A stretch of 64,000 nt of DNA. It comes from Fremontodendron californicum. Lineage: Eukaryota > Streptophyta > Magnoliopsida > Malvales > Malvaceae. The position numbers were made by a program, and so were the translations under genes. The notes under the pieces are model-generated. The model ran no database searches. It saw nothing but the letters and a program-made list of their open reading frames with translations, and was not told the origin of the DNA. The stretch is from NCBI GenBank assembly GCA_030761205.1, contig JAULJL010000017.1:816001-880000 (forward strand), read 5' to 3'. Below, one piece after another: positions 1 through 12,700 of the stretch (the stretch's first letter is position 1; the number at the start of each line of letters is the position of its first letter).

Positions 1-436
1 CCTGGTCCCTACAATGCCCACCACGTTTGTTTATAAACCTTAAGCCACCCACCCTGTATTGCAAGGAAAACAGGGGACCCCTCCCAAAACATAAAATGAT
101 TTTTGTTCTCAAAGTAAATCAGTAAAGTAAAGTAAACTATAGGAAGAATTCACAAGTTGGAAGAGAGAAAAGGCAGAATTTGTGTATTTATTCATCTGCT
201 GAAATTGCAACTTTTTTTTTTCATACAATAATCCGAGCAATTTCCTGTACAGACACTTCCCTTCGCTTGACAATTGATGATGAACAACCCACAAAAAGAC
301 CTCCCATGTATTTACACATCCCCAAAAAACCCCAAAATAAAAACAATACTTATAAGAGTTCACAGCCAAAAAAACCCAGCTCTTATAAATTTCAACTTAC
401 CTAAAAACTTCAAGTGGGAAAAAAAAATGTAATCAT
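1..436. other. 3' flank of the DUF630/DUF632 gene
   Basis: No gene is supported here. The stretch lies just beyond the stop codon of the minus-strand gene at 437 and probably carries its 3' UTR and terminator region. It is AT-rich with short A and T runs. The small open frames present have no recognisable domain. Confidence 0.5.
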
Positions 437-3400
437 CTATTTGATATGATAGGAACGGGAGCATACTGAGTCAAGTGCCTCAGTAAATACCGCAGAAAAG
501 CTGGTTAATGCTTGAAAAACCCCTGGCAAGCCTGTTTGAAGATTATTCAGAGTCATCGCTCTAGTCATCTCTACTGCTTTGGCATGCCTCAGCATTTCAT
601 CTTCCACCCGCCTTTGGCAGCCTGCAAGCTCTGATTTTTTTTCCGCAAGGGGATCCCGAGCATCTAGAACCTGCACATGATCAGGCCCGGAATCAGGAGG
701 TCCAATACCAACCATAGAGTATGAGTGGTAGAACTTCCTTTCTATGTTCCGGAGAGATGACGCCTTTTTTTCAAGCTCCTTTGATGCAGTTTCAGTTCGC
801 TTCTTAATCTTAAGCTCTTCACTTTGTTTAGCAGATATCACATGGACGACATTGATAAAACTTTTGATAGCTTCAGAAGCTACTGTGTCAGGGACACGGT
901 CAAGAGCAAGCTTCCACTCATCACAAAAAGCATATACATCAGAGGGGTCTGTGTTGCCGTCAACATTGTCATTGCTGAGAGGAAGAAGGGCGAGCTTGAA
1001 CCAGCCATGGAGGGAGCAAATAAAATCCCGTTGAAATTTTATTAAACGGCAGAAACTAGAGTGCCAGGCAGAGACAGCTGACTCAAGATCATGTGTTGCC
1101 TGCCGATGCAGTTCGGAAGTTGAATCGCCTTTCCCCGATCTGTTTATAAGGCCACGGACTTGCTGCACAATATTGTTCTGAACTGCATGGTATTGATGCA
1201 TCGACCCCCACATATACCTGAAGCTGCATTCAAAATATACATGCGATTCGTAAAAATAATGTTCAAACTGAAATTATTTAGCACCAAAAATGTTCTACTA
1301 TGCTGAATTTCTATAAATGGACACCAAAAATGGTTGTACCCTAATATAATCAAAATCTAAACGATCAAAAGAAAGTAATTCACTATAAGGTTTTCATCTA
1401 ATTTAAAATATACCTGTTAAGTGAACTATTAATTCTATACTTCAACTTTCATTAATGGCACATCATATTTTTCTTCTGGTAGTGTTTGAGATGCAAGTTT
1501 TCAAAAATCACTCACAAAATTATTAGTTTAAGCACAACACAAGGTCTGCAGGCATGTTTCCTCGTAAATTAGCTGATCCAGTATAATTATGAAGAGCTCA
1601 AGCAGCCCATAACTGAACTATTACAACCCATCTGTTTGTCAGTTTTGTTTTAGCAATAAACCCCACTGATCAGCTGGAAGTCAGCATGCTTAATCTAACA
1701 ACAGGTGTTACACTACAGAATTTGCAAACTGTTTCAGGTGTTTCAGTAAATCATAATACTTCTACTCATCTTAATCATGCCGCTGAATGACGATGATAAT
1801 AACAACAACAATGATAATAAGGGGCTTTGACCAGTTTACCATTTTCAACAACCTGTCAAAAAAGATTATGGTGGGTCATATGATAGTTAACTCCAATGCA
1901 CCTAACCCCCATTCCTCACTTGTCTGTGGCCTAAAAGGTGCCCATAGATCAAAGAAACACTGTCAAGTAGTATTGGGGCCAGTATCTGATTCTAAAAAAT
2001 AAAAATTCCAATACCTACCAGAGGGGATGAATCATAAGTGTTCACCTACCCTGCGCAACATGCCAAAATCTACACCTACAATGTTTCATACGAGATAAAA
2101 AAAAATCAAGATTCAATTCCCCTCCTGAATAAGAACTGAAGCCACCCAAGGACAAGTTCTCTCGAGTAAGAATGAATTTCAAAGGATGAAAATAATGGAA
2201 AATGGAAGAAAGTAAATTTTTTACTGACTTCGCTGAAAAATAATCTATAAATAGGACAAGAGTTGAAAACATGTACTTTTCTTGTTTAAGGGAGCAGAAA
2301 GATTGGAACTCTATAATATTTTACTCGACTGCTAACATTGGTACTTACATCGGTATTTCATGATCCATATAAAGTTTCCAAGAGAGTATTAGAGAATATT
2401 TAATAGTCTATGGATGCATATACTTGCATTGCATCATTAGCATTTCAAACAAATGGTCTTTAACCATTTCAAGACAAAAAAGAGAGAAACAAAAGGTGAA
2501 AAAAGAGTAGTTACCCATGACAAATTTCAACAAGCTGGGGGACAAGATCACTGTCTCTAAGCCCGATAATGGCAGTAGAGGTGGTAGAGACAGCCTGAGA
2601 TGTGACAATAATTAGTGACTGCAGCCTTGTTATTGATGCCTTGGTCTTGTCTATCTTGGCTTCATCCTCCCCCTTGTATTCTTGACTTTGCAATGCTGAC
2701 AACTTTTTCTCATGCTCAATCTTTACTCCTTCTCTAGCCTGAAATTGTTAAAAATTTATTGCCTATATTAGCACTCATCTGAAACAACCGCAATGGCATA
2801 AGTTCACCCTCCGAGGAAGCCAACAACTAGGTAAATTATAAAATTATCTTTGCGCCACATGTTTCTTTTCTTATCCAGAGATAATATGACACCAGAATCC
2901 TAATGTCCAACCAATTCAAGAATCTAAGAAAAGTTTTGATAAGATAACAACATAGGGCGGAGAAAAAAACTTTTATTACCTCATGCAAATTAACTAGCAA
3001 ACTTTTTCCCTTAGCATTCAATAAAAGATAAACAGAAAAAGCCCAGTAGAAAATATCCCAGTGAATAACTTAAAATTGAAGCATATAGGCAAATTAACTG
3101 AAAGCACCTTCATTCTCTACCAATCAGCACTAATTTAAGTAACTGGAAGGTAAGAAACGAAAGTTCATTTACTAATGCAAAAGAAGACGTTCCCAGATAA
3201 GAAATCTCCCACTACATTAACAATCAAGAAATGCAGGATAGGAATCTGGAAGAAAAACTAAGTTGGCTAGTGGCTAAATTGCATCCAGCTAAAACAATAT
3301 TAAGCCTAAAAGGCTACAAGATTCGTGTCTCTATTGATGCCCTCCAATAATTTTTTGACACGTGTTTACGATAGATTAATTTTAAAATTAAAAAGTTAAT

Positions 3401-5421
3401 TTATTGAACACATGGCAAGATTATAATGAAGGGCACCAGGGCAGAGAATAGGGGTAACTGTTCCAAGGTAAGCTGGTTGGACGTGGAAATCATGCTCCTA
3501 ACTTTCTAGCAGCAATGTTGAGGGTATTTTTAGTCATTGTAACTTTATTATTACTACAAAGGAAAATCTGAAAGCAAACACAACAAAGGGATAATTACAT
3601 TACAGATTTACAGTAGAAAAAAGATGAATAAATATTATAACCCTATAAGGATTTAGGACCACGACAACTGTCTGTTTTGACAACAATACCCCAGAAAGAT
3701 TCGACCCCACTAACAGTTTCCAAAGGGCGTTTTTGTCTCAAACACGAAATTAGTAAAAACTTAAAAATAAAAAAAAAAGATCGATATATATATATGTAAG
3801 AAAAAGAGAAAGCTTTTGTTTTACCTTGACTTCCTCGTACAGCTTCTTCTCCCAAGCCAGGAGCCGGTCCAAAGTAGAACAAAGGCTCTTTGAACCGCCC
3901 GGTTCATTGAGCGCAGTAGCGTCAAGTCGGTATTTCACCGCCAACGGCGGCTTTGAAGTCCAGCTTGAGCTCAAGTTACTGAACATGCTACTTGAATGAT
4001 ACACTGTCTCTGTAAATCGAAAACAAAAAAAACAAAAAAAATTAAAATAAATCACAAAAGAAAGTAAATGAGATAAAAATCAATTTTAACTATAAATAAA
4101 TTAGAAGTAAAATTAACTTAAATTTCCACATTTGAAACTCACTTTTCAACTGCCTGAAACTTCTATCAAGCTGAGCTCTACCGATCTCGAGCATCTCGGA
4201 AACCTGATCTCCGGCGGCGGCAGCTTTATCGAAATTCTCTTTGATCGCATCAACAATCTCTTTCAAATCCCTATGCCTAACCACCATCTTCATATCCATC
4301 ATAGCACTCGTTCTATAACTGCCCGCAGACGATCCTGCAACCTCCGACTTATTATCCATTTTATTCCCCGCGGCGGCCCCATACATCTGCCGCTGTGGCT
4401 GCGGCTGTATCGGCGGAGGAGTCTGATTATGAAGATGGTGCAACTTCTCCGACTCCCCTCTCATCGACGACCCGCAATTGTAGCGGGTCCCAATCTCGGA
4501 TCTGGATGCCACGTCATCGTCTTCCTCCTCTTCATCCGATGAACTCGTTGTAGTAAAACGGTCATGGTCGTGGTCTCCCCATTCACTGCATTGCACTTCT
4601 TCTCTTTCCGTTTCCTCATCGAAATTACTCTTGGCGTTATCGGAATTGATATTGTAACGGAGATTCAGTTTTTGTGGACGGAAGAAATCGAATTCTGATT
4701 TTTCCGTTTCGGTATCTTCCGTATCTTCAGGGTTGTTAGAATCTAAATGATGATGATGGTGACGTTGGGGTAGTTCTTGCTTTCGTTGTTGTAATTTTTG
4801 GTCAAAGAATTCGGAGTCTGGTGGGGAGGGAGGGTAAAAATTTTCCCAGTTCCAAACGGAAGAGGCTTGAGAAGCAGTGGTTGAGTAAGTGGATTTAGCT
4901 TGATAAGCCGTTGGGAAAAAGTTGTTGGAGAAACCGGATTTCGAGCTTTGAGGAGAAGAAGAAGGGCTCGATTCGGACAAAATGTGAGGGAGTTTCGGGG
5001 GTAACTTACGTGGCCGACGACGATTGGGTGCGGGAGTTGAGATGCTTGGAGCGGAGAGTATATGAGGGAGTTTTGAGCTAGCGATTGTTGGAGAAGGGGA
5101 AGGCGAAGGAGAGAAAGGAGGGGGAGGGTGGAGGGAAGGGGACGGAGATGGATGGACACGTGGAGGGGTCGGATTGGTTGGTGACGGAGATGGGTTGGCA
5201 GGGTGGAGAAGAACGGAAGGGGTTTCGTCAGAGACGGAAAGGGGCTCACCAGCTGCGAAGGAGGAGAGAGCTAAGCCGGTGAGACGGAGAGAGCGACAGT
5301 AGTCGGCGTGAGCGGCGGCTAGGTGGTGTCGAGCGTGAACGGCTCCCTTCATCAGGCGGCGCCTCTCTTTGCACCGCCTTACTATGTCTTCATTGTCTAG
5401 CTTTGACACCGCACAACCCAT
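437..5421 (-). CDS. DUF630/DUF632 protein (NRG2/REL2-like)
   Basis: Four exons are read on the minus strand: 5421-4143, 4009-3825, 2738-2515 and 1217-437. All junctions are GT-AG and in frame, giving 822 aa. The N-terminus [12 protein letters not shown] is the start of DUF630, with Gly2 and Cys3 suitable for myristoylation and palmitoylation, so membrane association is likely. A Pro/Ser-rich linker follows (about 75-130), then a His run and an acidic [11 protein letters not shown] run. DUF632 starts near residue 380 ([15 protein letters not shown]), runs through the other exons, and is predicted helical. Relatives include Arabidopsis NRG2 (nitrate signalling) and rice REL2 (leaf rolling). The family is large, so the exact role is inference. 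The length is typical of the family. Confidence 0.9.
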
Positions 5422-6660
5422 TCTAACACACTATTTAGTCAAACAGAAAAAGAAGAAAAACAGTAAATCTATGCTGAGCAAAATAAAGAAAAAAACAAAA
5501 AGAAGCTCTAGGCGGTGGCGCCCGATTTAAGCTTTTGTAAATTTGTAAGTGTTATTTTTTGAGAAAGGGAGTAATAAGGAGAAATGAAGTGTAAGCCTGT
5601 AAGGTAATAATAGCTAATGGAGTATTTGAACTGTTCCCATTTTGTGTTGTGGGGTCTTCCCTTCCCTTCCCTTTTTTTTTTTTTTTTTTCTTTCTTGGGT
5701 TCTACTTTTTCTTAGTGTCTCAAACTTACTGATGACTTTTTAGTTGAAGGAGGGGATTTAGTATTTAATTATGCTTAAAATTTATTGGTTTGGTTGGTTA
5801 ATTAAATATGATTAATTAGTTGGTGTTTGCAGTTGCAGAAGGCTGCTTTTTGTCTTTACATTGTGCTTTACAGGGGGTGGTGGGAAGATAAGGCATAAAA
5901 GGGTGGACATTGATCCTCCACAAACATTAAAAAAAAGGATAAAAATTTGTCTTTTGGGGGTGTGGATAATGGTCTTGAATCTTGATTATTGAGTTTAAGG
6001 GCAATAAGAAAGCATAAAGCCGGATTTGTTGCCCTTTTAGTGCAGGGTACGGAGGTACAGGGCATTGGCATTGCTGGATTCTGTTTGATCACCCTAAACC
6101 CTAACCCTAAAGAAAGATGTTTTGCTTAAGTATTCTTTTTGTTCAAAAAAGGACAATTTGTAAAAGAACGAGTGGAAATTTTCAGCTTGAAGAATGAGCT
6201 AAGCATTTGACAAATTTTTCTTTGGAGTGATGTAAATCCAGTAAATTAGATATTCGGATTCATTGCTCATGTTCCCTTTGGAAATTTTGCAACCAATATC
6301 TGGCAATGGCAGCTATGTTGAACCTTTGCATCCTCATAAGTCATCCAGTAAACTAAATGCAAAGCAATAATACAAAAGGATAATTGCAGTAGTCTTGGAT
6401 TTTGATATTGCAAGAAAAAGATGTACGGATGGGAAGTTGGGAACCCAAATTCAAAAGACCCACTGGGCAGCCAAAAGTTGTTGAAGGGGTAGTAGTAACA
6501 TGCACAAAGCACTGCAAGCATAGAAAGGCAGATGATAACATAGATATTCCACACTGAGTGGATCCTTTTGAAAGAAAAAAAAAAAAAAGTAGTGGGGGGT
6601 GAAAGGCGGAGATTGAAAATGGTGACAGGTAGGTTTATTTTTTCCTCCTCGTCCTTTCTA
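5422..6660. other. Upstream region of the DUF630/DUF632 gene
   Basis: This holds the 5' leader and promoter side of the minus-strand gene starting at 5421. It contains a T-tract near 5670-5690 and a short telomere-like run at 6091. No convincing coding region or RNA gene was seen on either strand. Confidence 0.5.
6091..6111 (-). repeat. Short interstitial telomere-like repeat
   Basis: About three units of the plant telomere repeat appear as CCCTAAA/CCCTAA on the plus strand (TTTAGGG on the minus strand). The run is too short to be a telomere relic of any size. Such runs also act as telo-box promoter elements, but it lies about 670 bp upstream of the nearest start codon, so a regulatory role is uncertain. 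Confidence 0.6.
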
Positions 6661-6683
6661 TTTCATAGTCTCATTGGATCCAA

Positions 6684-6959
6684 CTAGATCTGCTCATTGA
6701 TCGGACAATTCGTCCGACCCGATAGGTTTGGTCCGTATTGGGTCGAGTCTAGACAAAACATTTTTGATCTGAGTCGGTCCAATCCGAAACAGTATTTTTT
6801 TATTATAATAATATTATTTTATTTAATTTTAATTATAAAAATATAAAAAAAATATTTTTTTTAATCTGATAAACAGTAAATTCGAACTTACCGAACCGAA
6901 TTTGAACAAAAAATTTATAAAAAAAAACGGATCGCGGTCTGGACCATGAGTAGATCTAG
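6684..6959. mobile_element. MITE-like element with imperfect terminal inverted repeats
   Basis: The left end reads CTAGATCTGCTCATTGATC. The reverse complement of the right end reads CTAGATCTACTCATGGTCC, matching at most positions over about 19 bases. The interior is AT-rich and non-coding with GGTC/GACC-rich arms. The 276 bp size and inverted ends fit a non-autonomous DNA transposon. No clear target-site duplication was found, so the superfamily is open. Confidence 0.5.
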
Positions 6960-7076
6960 ACCCAACCTATCTCTTTTTTCCCTTCTTTTCTTATTCTTGG
7001 TATTTTTCTTTACCTTCTCGAATGAACTTTTGCCTTGCTGTTTAAACTTTAGCATAAGACTTGGTATGAAAGCTTA

Positions 7077-7658
7077 CGTTAAAGTATCTACGTAGTTCTT
7101 ATATTTTAGTTAAAAATATATTTTTGTATTATAAAAATGAGTAATTTAATTTTTGTATGTTTGAAATTGGTGCAATGAAATAAAATTGATAATTTGAAAT
7201 TGGTGCAATGAAATAAAATTGATAACAGTGTTATGGAAAATCGTCTAAATGCTGACATGAACATGTGAAACGAACAGAAAAAATAATTTAAAAAAAAAAT
7301 AATGACGTGTAATTTTTTTTTTACTAAAGTGAAATTTAGAAAAACTTAATTTTTTTATCCAAATCCCAACCTTACCCGTAAAAACATACTGTCATTTTTT
7401 TTTGAAATCATCTATTCTGTTAGTTTCTAAATTTCACCAAAGGAAAAAAATTAATATGTCATTTTTTTTTCAAATCATCTATTTTGTCAGTTTCACATGT
7501 CCTTATCAATATTTAGACGATTTTTCATTTACACTGTTATCAATTTTATTTTTTTACACCAATTTCAAACGTACAAGAATTAAATTATTCATTTCTATAG
7601 TATAAAAACTAAAATGCATTTTTATCTATAGTACAAAGATTACCTAAATACTTCAACC
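7077..7658. mobile_element. Long-TIR MITE, Mutator-like (copy 1)
   Basis: The two halves are long imperfect inverted repeats of about 170 bp. Both arms contain recognisable blocks such as GAAATTGGTG, ATAAAATTGATAACAGTGT and TCGTCTAAAT in the same order when one arm is reverse-complemented. Flanking 9-mers GAAAGCTTA (7068-7076) and GAAATCTTA (7659-7667) match at 8 of 9 positions. A 9 bp duplication plus long TIRs is the Mutator-type signature. No transposase is present. A related copy lies at 15982-16826. Confidence 0.7.
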
Positions 7659-7667
7659 GAAATCTTA

Positions 7668-9743
7668 AGCCTTTCTAATCCCACTCCCACCTCACCAGCT
7701 CAGGCTTGAAGATGCCACTCGTTTAGCTCGAATCAAAGGCATCTGATTCTCAATAAGATCGCTGGTAGGTACCAACAAAAAATGCTTAGACCTCCGTCTT
7801 TTTAGACAGTTTTTATGCCTCTTAACTTTGACTCTTTTTGATGGGAAATTAGGTGATAATTAAAATTTAAACTTACAAAACCTAATTTAAAGCATTGACA
7901 TGTTGATTCAAGTTGCCAGGGAAGATGATAATCTTTTTTTCTCACTAGCTTTTACAATAAGAAATTCAAATTGAAATACTGTGTGAAAATGATATTGTAG
8001 CCATAACAGGGAACCATAACTACCCAAACTTTATCCTCTTGGAAACTAATCCAAACAACATGAGTGACGACTTTTTTTTTTTTTGAAGAAATTTTACCCT
8101 AAACTAGAGCAGTATGACAAAAAAAATAATGCAGTTAAATAACAGACTTCAAGTACCTTAACAGATTTTTTTCAGAATTTAGAAACAGTTTTTTGGTACA
8201 ACAGAGGCAAATCCTTGTGCTCTAAACTGTAAATAAAGGATCACAATAGCTGCAAAGAAATATATATATTTTTCTCCAGCTTTGGGTGTTCGACTTGGAA
8301 GCATCCAAAGAGTACGACCGGATTACAATATGAAAATCTAATATATTAAATAAATATGATATAATATATTTAAATATGATTAACATGGTAATACATATTT
8401 ATTCGTCTTTAAAATTTTAACACGTCTAATAATTTATTTTATATTTATATTTTCATAATTGAAAAAAAAAAAAAAAAAAAACATGCAAATCAAATTGCCA
8501 AATCTATCAAAAACCCAACCAAGCAAGTTGTAAAAAGTCGAAAGAAACAGAGTAATGGTAGGCGGCATTCCAAAGAAAATGATGGAACTGTTCTCTTCCC
8601 AAAAGGGAGTACATTTTTCTAGATTAGATTATCTATTTTTATTTTCTTTCTTTCTTTCTTTATCCTCTTCTTTTTCGTTTTCTTTACTTTTACATTATCT
8701 TTTGATTTCGAGGACATGTCTGGATTAGATAAACAATTTCCATTCCAATCGCTCGACCCACATTCTTTCTGAGTGTGTGTGGGTCCTAATTACTATATGC
8801 TTTATTTTTTTTTATTTTTTTTTTATGAATATATGCTTTATGAATTATGAGGCAAAGAGGCTAATAGATTATGTGATTAATCAGGAGATTTTGTGAGACT
8901 AATTAATTTGATGCGACAATTGCCTGCTAGTACAGCCACCGCATCAATGTGATTTGAGCATATCAAACAAATAGAAATGACGTGAATACACCAAGTCCTA
9001 GCCAAAAGGAGGCTTGAAAACAGTTTCTCCAGAAGAAAAATTAGGTAAATCCAAACTAATCAAATTCTATAATCACAGTAATTTGAACGAACAATCACCG
9101 TACTTCTAACTCAAGCTAGGCCCTCAACCCTAACCTCAGGTAACCACCTTGAGAATGAGCTTTCATTTCTTAGAATAGTACAATGATGCTTGTAATGTCA
9201 CATGGATTTTTAAAAATCTAGCATTTCCATGTGGCATTTTAAGTCATGCGCATTCCAGAAAACAAGAAACAATAGAGCAAATGTATGCAGGCAGGAAGGA
9301 ATGAGGATAAAGAAGGGAGATATTTTAAGAGAACAAATGAGAGGAAAAAGTAAACCAACCAATGAATGTATATCTCCACATGATTCTGACCCCACAAACC
9401 AAGGGGTACGAGAGACACTTTTGGTGCTGGTTGGGTCCCACCATGTTTTTTTTTTTTGCCAAACAGCTAGCAGAGGAAAGAAAGGATCTGTTTTCTCTCG
9501 AATCAAACAAAACAAATACACAGAGACGCACCCACACAGCTACAGCTACGGCAAGTCATAAAACCTTTTGAAGAAGACTTCTTAGAGCTAAAGACCAACT
9601 AGTTCGAGAGGCCCTTTTTTACCTGACATTGACAAGAGCCCCCCTTGCTAAACAGGCACGTGTCAGTCATACGTGCTTCTAGCTTCTAATTTTCTATCCA
9701 AAGTTGGCAAGAGAATTACGATGCTGAGCAGAGCCTCATTTTC
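7668..9743. other. Intergenic region downstream of LCMT1
   Basis: AT-rich sequence with homopolymer runs, including a T/A-rich stretch near 8460-8480. The open frames on both strands around 9210-9560 overlap each other antisense, carry no recognisable domain, and are not supported. The 3' UTR of the minus-strand methyltransferase gene probably occupies part of 9580-9743. Confidence 0.5.
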
Positions 9744-12700
9744 TCATGGAGATGAAGCTGAAGAGGTGTTGGACACATGTTGCTGGTCATCAGGAAACCC
9801 AAATTTCCTATACAACCCCTGAAATCATGAAAAAGGGTAAATGTCAAATGAGACCACATTATCTATCCCCAAATTTGATCAGAATATCTGTGTCATTCTC
9901 ATAAAAGATGCAGTTCTATTACTGCAGTAATTTGATCTTAATCAAACTTTTTGATAATTACAATTATTGTAAAAAGCCATGCCAAGGACTAAGGAGGTTC
10001 TTTTGGGGTGCTAAAACCGTTAGCTTCATTGAATGCAATGATGAGATTGATACTTATTCATGCCATAAAATGTTCTAGTGATCTAGTAACACTAAATAAG
10101 GGTATTTCTAGTCTGCTATACAAGGAAAAAAACCTACAAATATAATTTTCAGTAAAGTCACAAAGAGCAAATTTCTGCAGCAATCAAGGAAATTCACATG
10201 ATGGACTATGATGCCAAACCAAAGAAAAATACGTTTACATACCATGGCATCATTGATTGCATAAGCAACACAATAGTGCTCCTGAAAATCAGCAGTTTGA
10301 AACAAAATCAGTGATGACGACAATAATAAAATCCGTAGAATTTTTAATCAACAGATGAGAGGCATAAATTATGAGCCACCGCTTATCCATGCAAGCTGCC
10401 AGCCAGGGTTGCAAGAACTAAGACCTTTAGTTGTCATTTCAGGCCAGCATCCACAAACTAAAGTTCATCTTATTTTCCATGTACTCCTATATGGTGTTAA
10501 CTTTATGTTTCAGAGAAAGATTCACCTACCTGCATCATATGCCATTCTTCAAATTCATCAAACAGTTCCAGCCGCTCAATTCTGATCACCAGAACATCAC
10601 ATATAAGAATCCTCTCAAAGAATATTTGAGAAATGCAAATATGGCAAGCTTCCCAATGTAAAGTACAAGAAAAGGAGCAAAAGTGTGAACCAAGAAATTG
10701 GAAGGAATTTCTCTTTATATCTTCTCAAAAACCTTAAAAGAACGGAAGCAAAGATTTTACTTTTCAGTAAAGCAGCATTTTCAGAGCAGCAACGGCACCA
10801 CACACAAAGACAAGAGTAATTCATTATCTGATTCAGATTTGAAGTTTCTACTTTTAAAAGTAGTTCTAATCTGTTAGAAATAACATCTTTGCCCTCAACA
10901 AAAAATTATTGGTCCAATTTGAAGTTACACTTGGCAGCTGCTTTTGTTTTCATCATCAATTTCATGGCCTACAGCCGCAGCTTGCACAGTTCCTAAGCCA
11001 ATTAACCAGGTCATGGCCTTGGCAGTTGGATATTTATTGAATAAAAGTGGTGACAAAATCCTACGAGTATGCACAGCAAACAGATCCATGGATATAATTT
11101 ATTATTAAGCAAACAACCTAATACCAATTATTGATAATAAGTGAGGAAGCCCAACTTGAATATAAGACCAAATGAAACCCAAGATTTAATAGATTCACCA
11201 CTTAACACTTTCCCTCACGTATAGCTCAACAAAGACCTTACACGTGGACAACCTCACATGGGGTTAGGCAGGAAGAAAAAAACACACGTAATCTCTGATA
11301 TCATGTTAAACATCTAACTTAAAACCAATTAGCAATAGATGGAGTCATGGAGAGTCCCAACTTAAATATAAGACCACAGAAAACCCAAAGATTTAATAAA
11401 TGTGGGATAACAGTAACACCACTTAACACTCCCCCTCACGTGTAGCTCAACACTGCACATGGACAACCTCACAAGGGGTGGTCAACCTCATATGGGATTA
11501 AACACAAAGAACAAAACACATCTTGGTTCTGATACCATGTTAAGTATCCAACCTAAAATCAATTGACAATAAGTGGAGAGACCCAACTTGAATATAAGAC
11601 CACAAGAAACTCAAGATTTAATAGATGTGGGATAACACCATTTAACACTCCCTCACGTGTAGCTCAACAAGGGCCTACACATGGACAATCTCACATGGGG
11701 TTAGGCAGAAAGAACAAAATACACCTGAATTTAATACCATGTTAAGCATCCAACCTAAAACCAATAGACAATAGGTAGAGAGAACCAACTTAAATATAAA
11801 ACCTCAGGAAACCCAATACTTAATAGATGTGAGAATCAATAAGCAATAAATAACCATACATGATGTAATTCTTATCAAGTCCATGATCCTATATATCAAA
11901 CTTAGCTGACATGATATAAAAAAGTCATCAGAATGAAATCTAGTTCAAAATAAATATTGAGTAAATTCCATCAAGCTCAGGCAAGAAGCCATCTGTGCTG
12001 CCAAATTGGTTGTCTGTGATGACATAGATGAAAAACTAATAATTTATAATATTAAAGCAATATATACCTGCGTCTTTCATGGGCATCCACAAATTTACTA
12101 TAAACTCTCAGCATGTCCCAAGCAACAGCTTTCTGAAATCTCACACAAAAAATACACAAAGGATATTAAACAAAACATAAAAGATTAATGAATTAATAAA
12201 ATTCAAAAGAAAAGAAGTCTAGAAGAATCCTGCTCAGAGAAAAATAAATAAAGAAGAAAAGGAACAAAGAACATAATAATATTACTTGTGTTATATGATG
12301 CCCTCATTTCTAAAAATTAAAGTTCATCAATCTGGCAGTTATTAGGAAGAAAGGAGAAGGACAAACAGTCGTTAGAGTTTTATAGCTTTATCTAGCCAGA
12401 ACTTGGGCTTTATATTAGGCATTACCATGTGTGTTTTTTTTTTTTGGGTACAAAGACATTACTATGTTTACCATCAAAGAAATGGTGCTCTACAGGCACC
12501 CAGCAAATGTATACCATATAATTAATAAATAATTAAACTGGCAGATCTATACGATCTTCCTCATCCTAAATCCCCTATCATCAGTCCACATTGTTTCCAA
12601 TCAAAATTAAGGAAATAAAAAAAAAAAAAAAAGGTATAATGTCAAGTGAAAATAAAAAAGGCAAGATATACTCGTATACCTGCCATCCTTGATCAAGAAA

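Noticed and set aside
4743..5249. 168 aa minus-strand open frame inside the DUF630/DUF632 gene
   Set aside because: It is the out-of-frame shadow of the Pro/Ser-rich linker of the real protein; its composition reflects CCN-type codons read in another frame.
9210..9571. Overlapping open frames of about 70-110 aa on both strands
   Set aside because: Mutually antisense, no recognisable domain, no splice partners; treated as intergenic.
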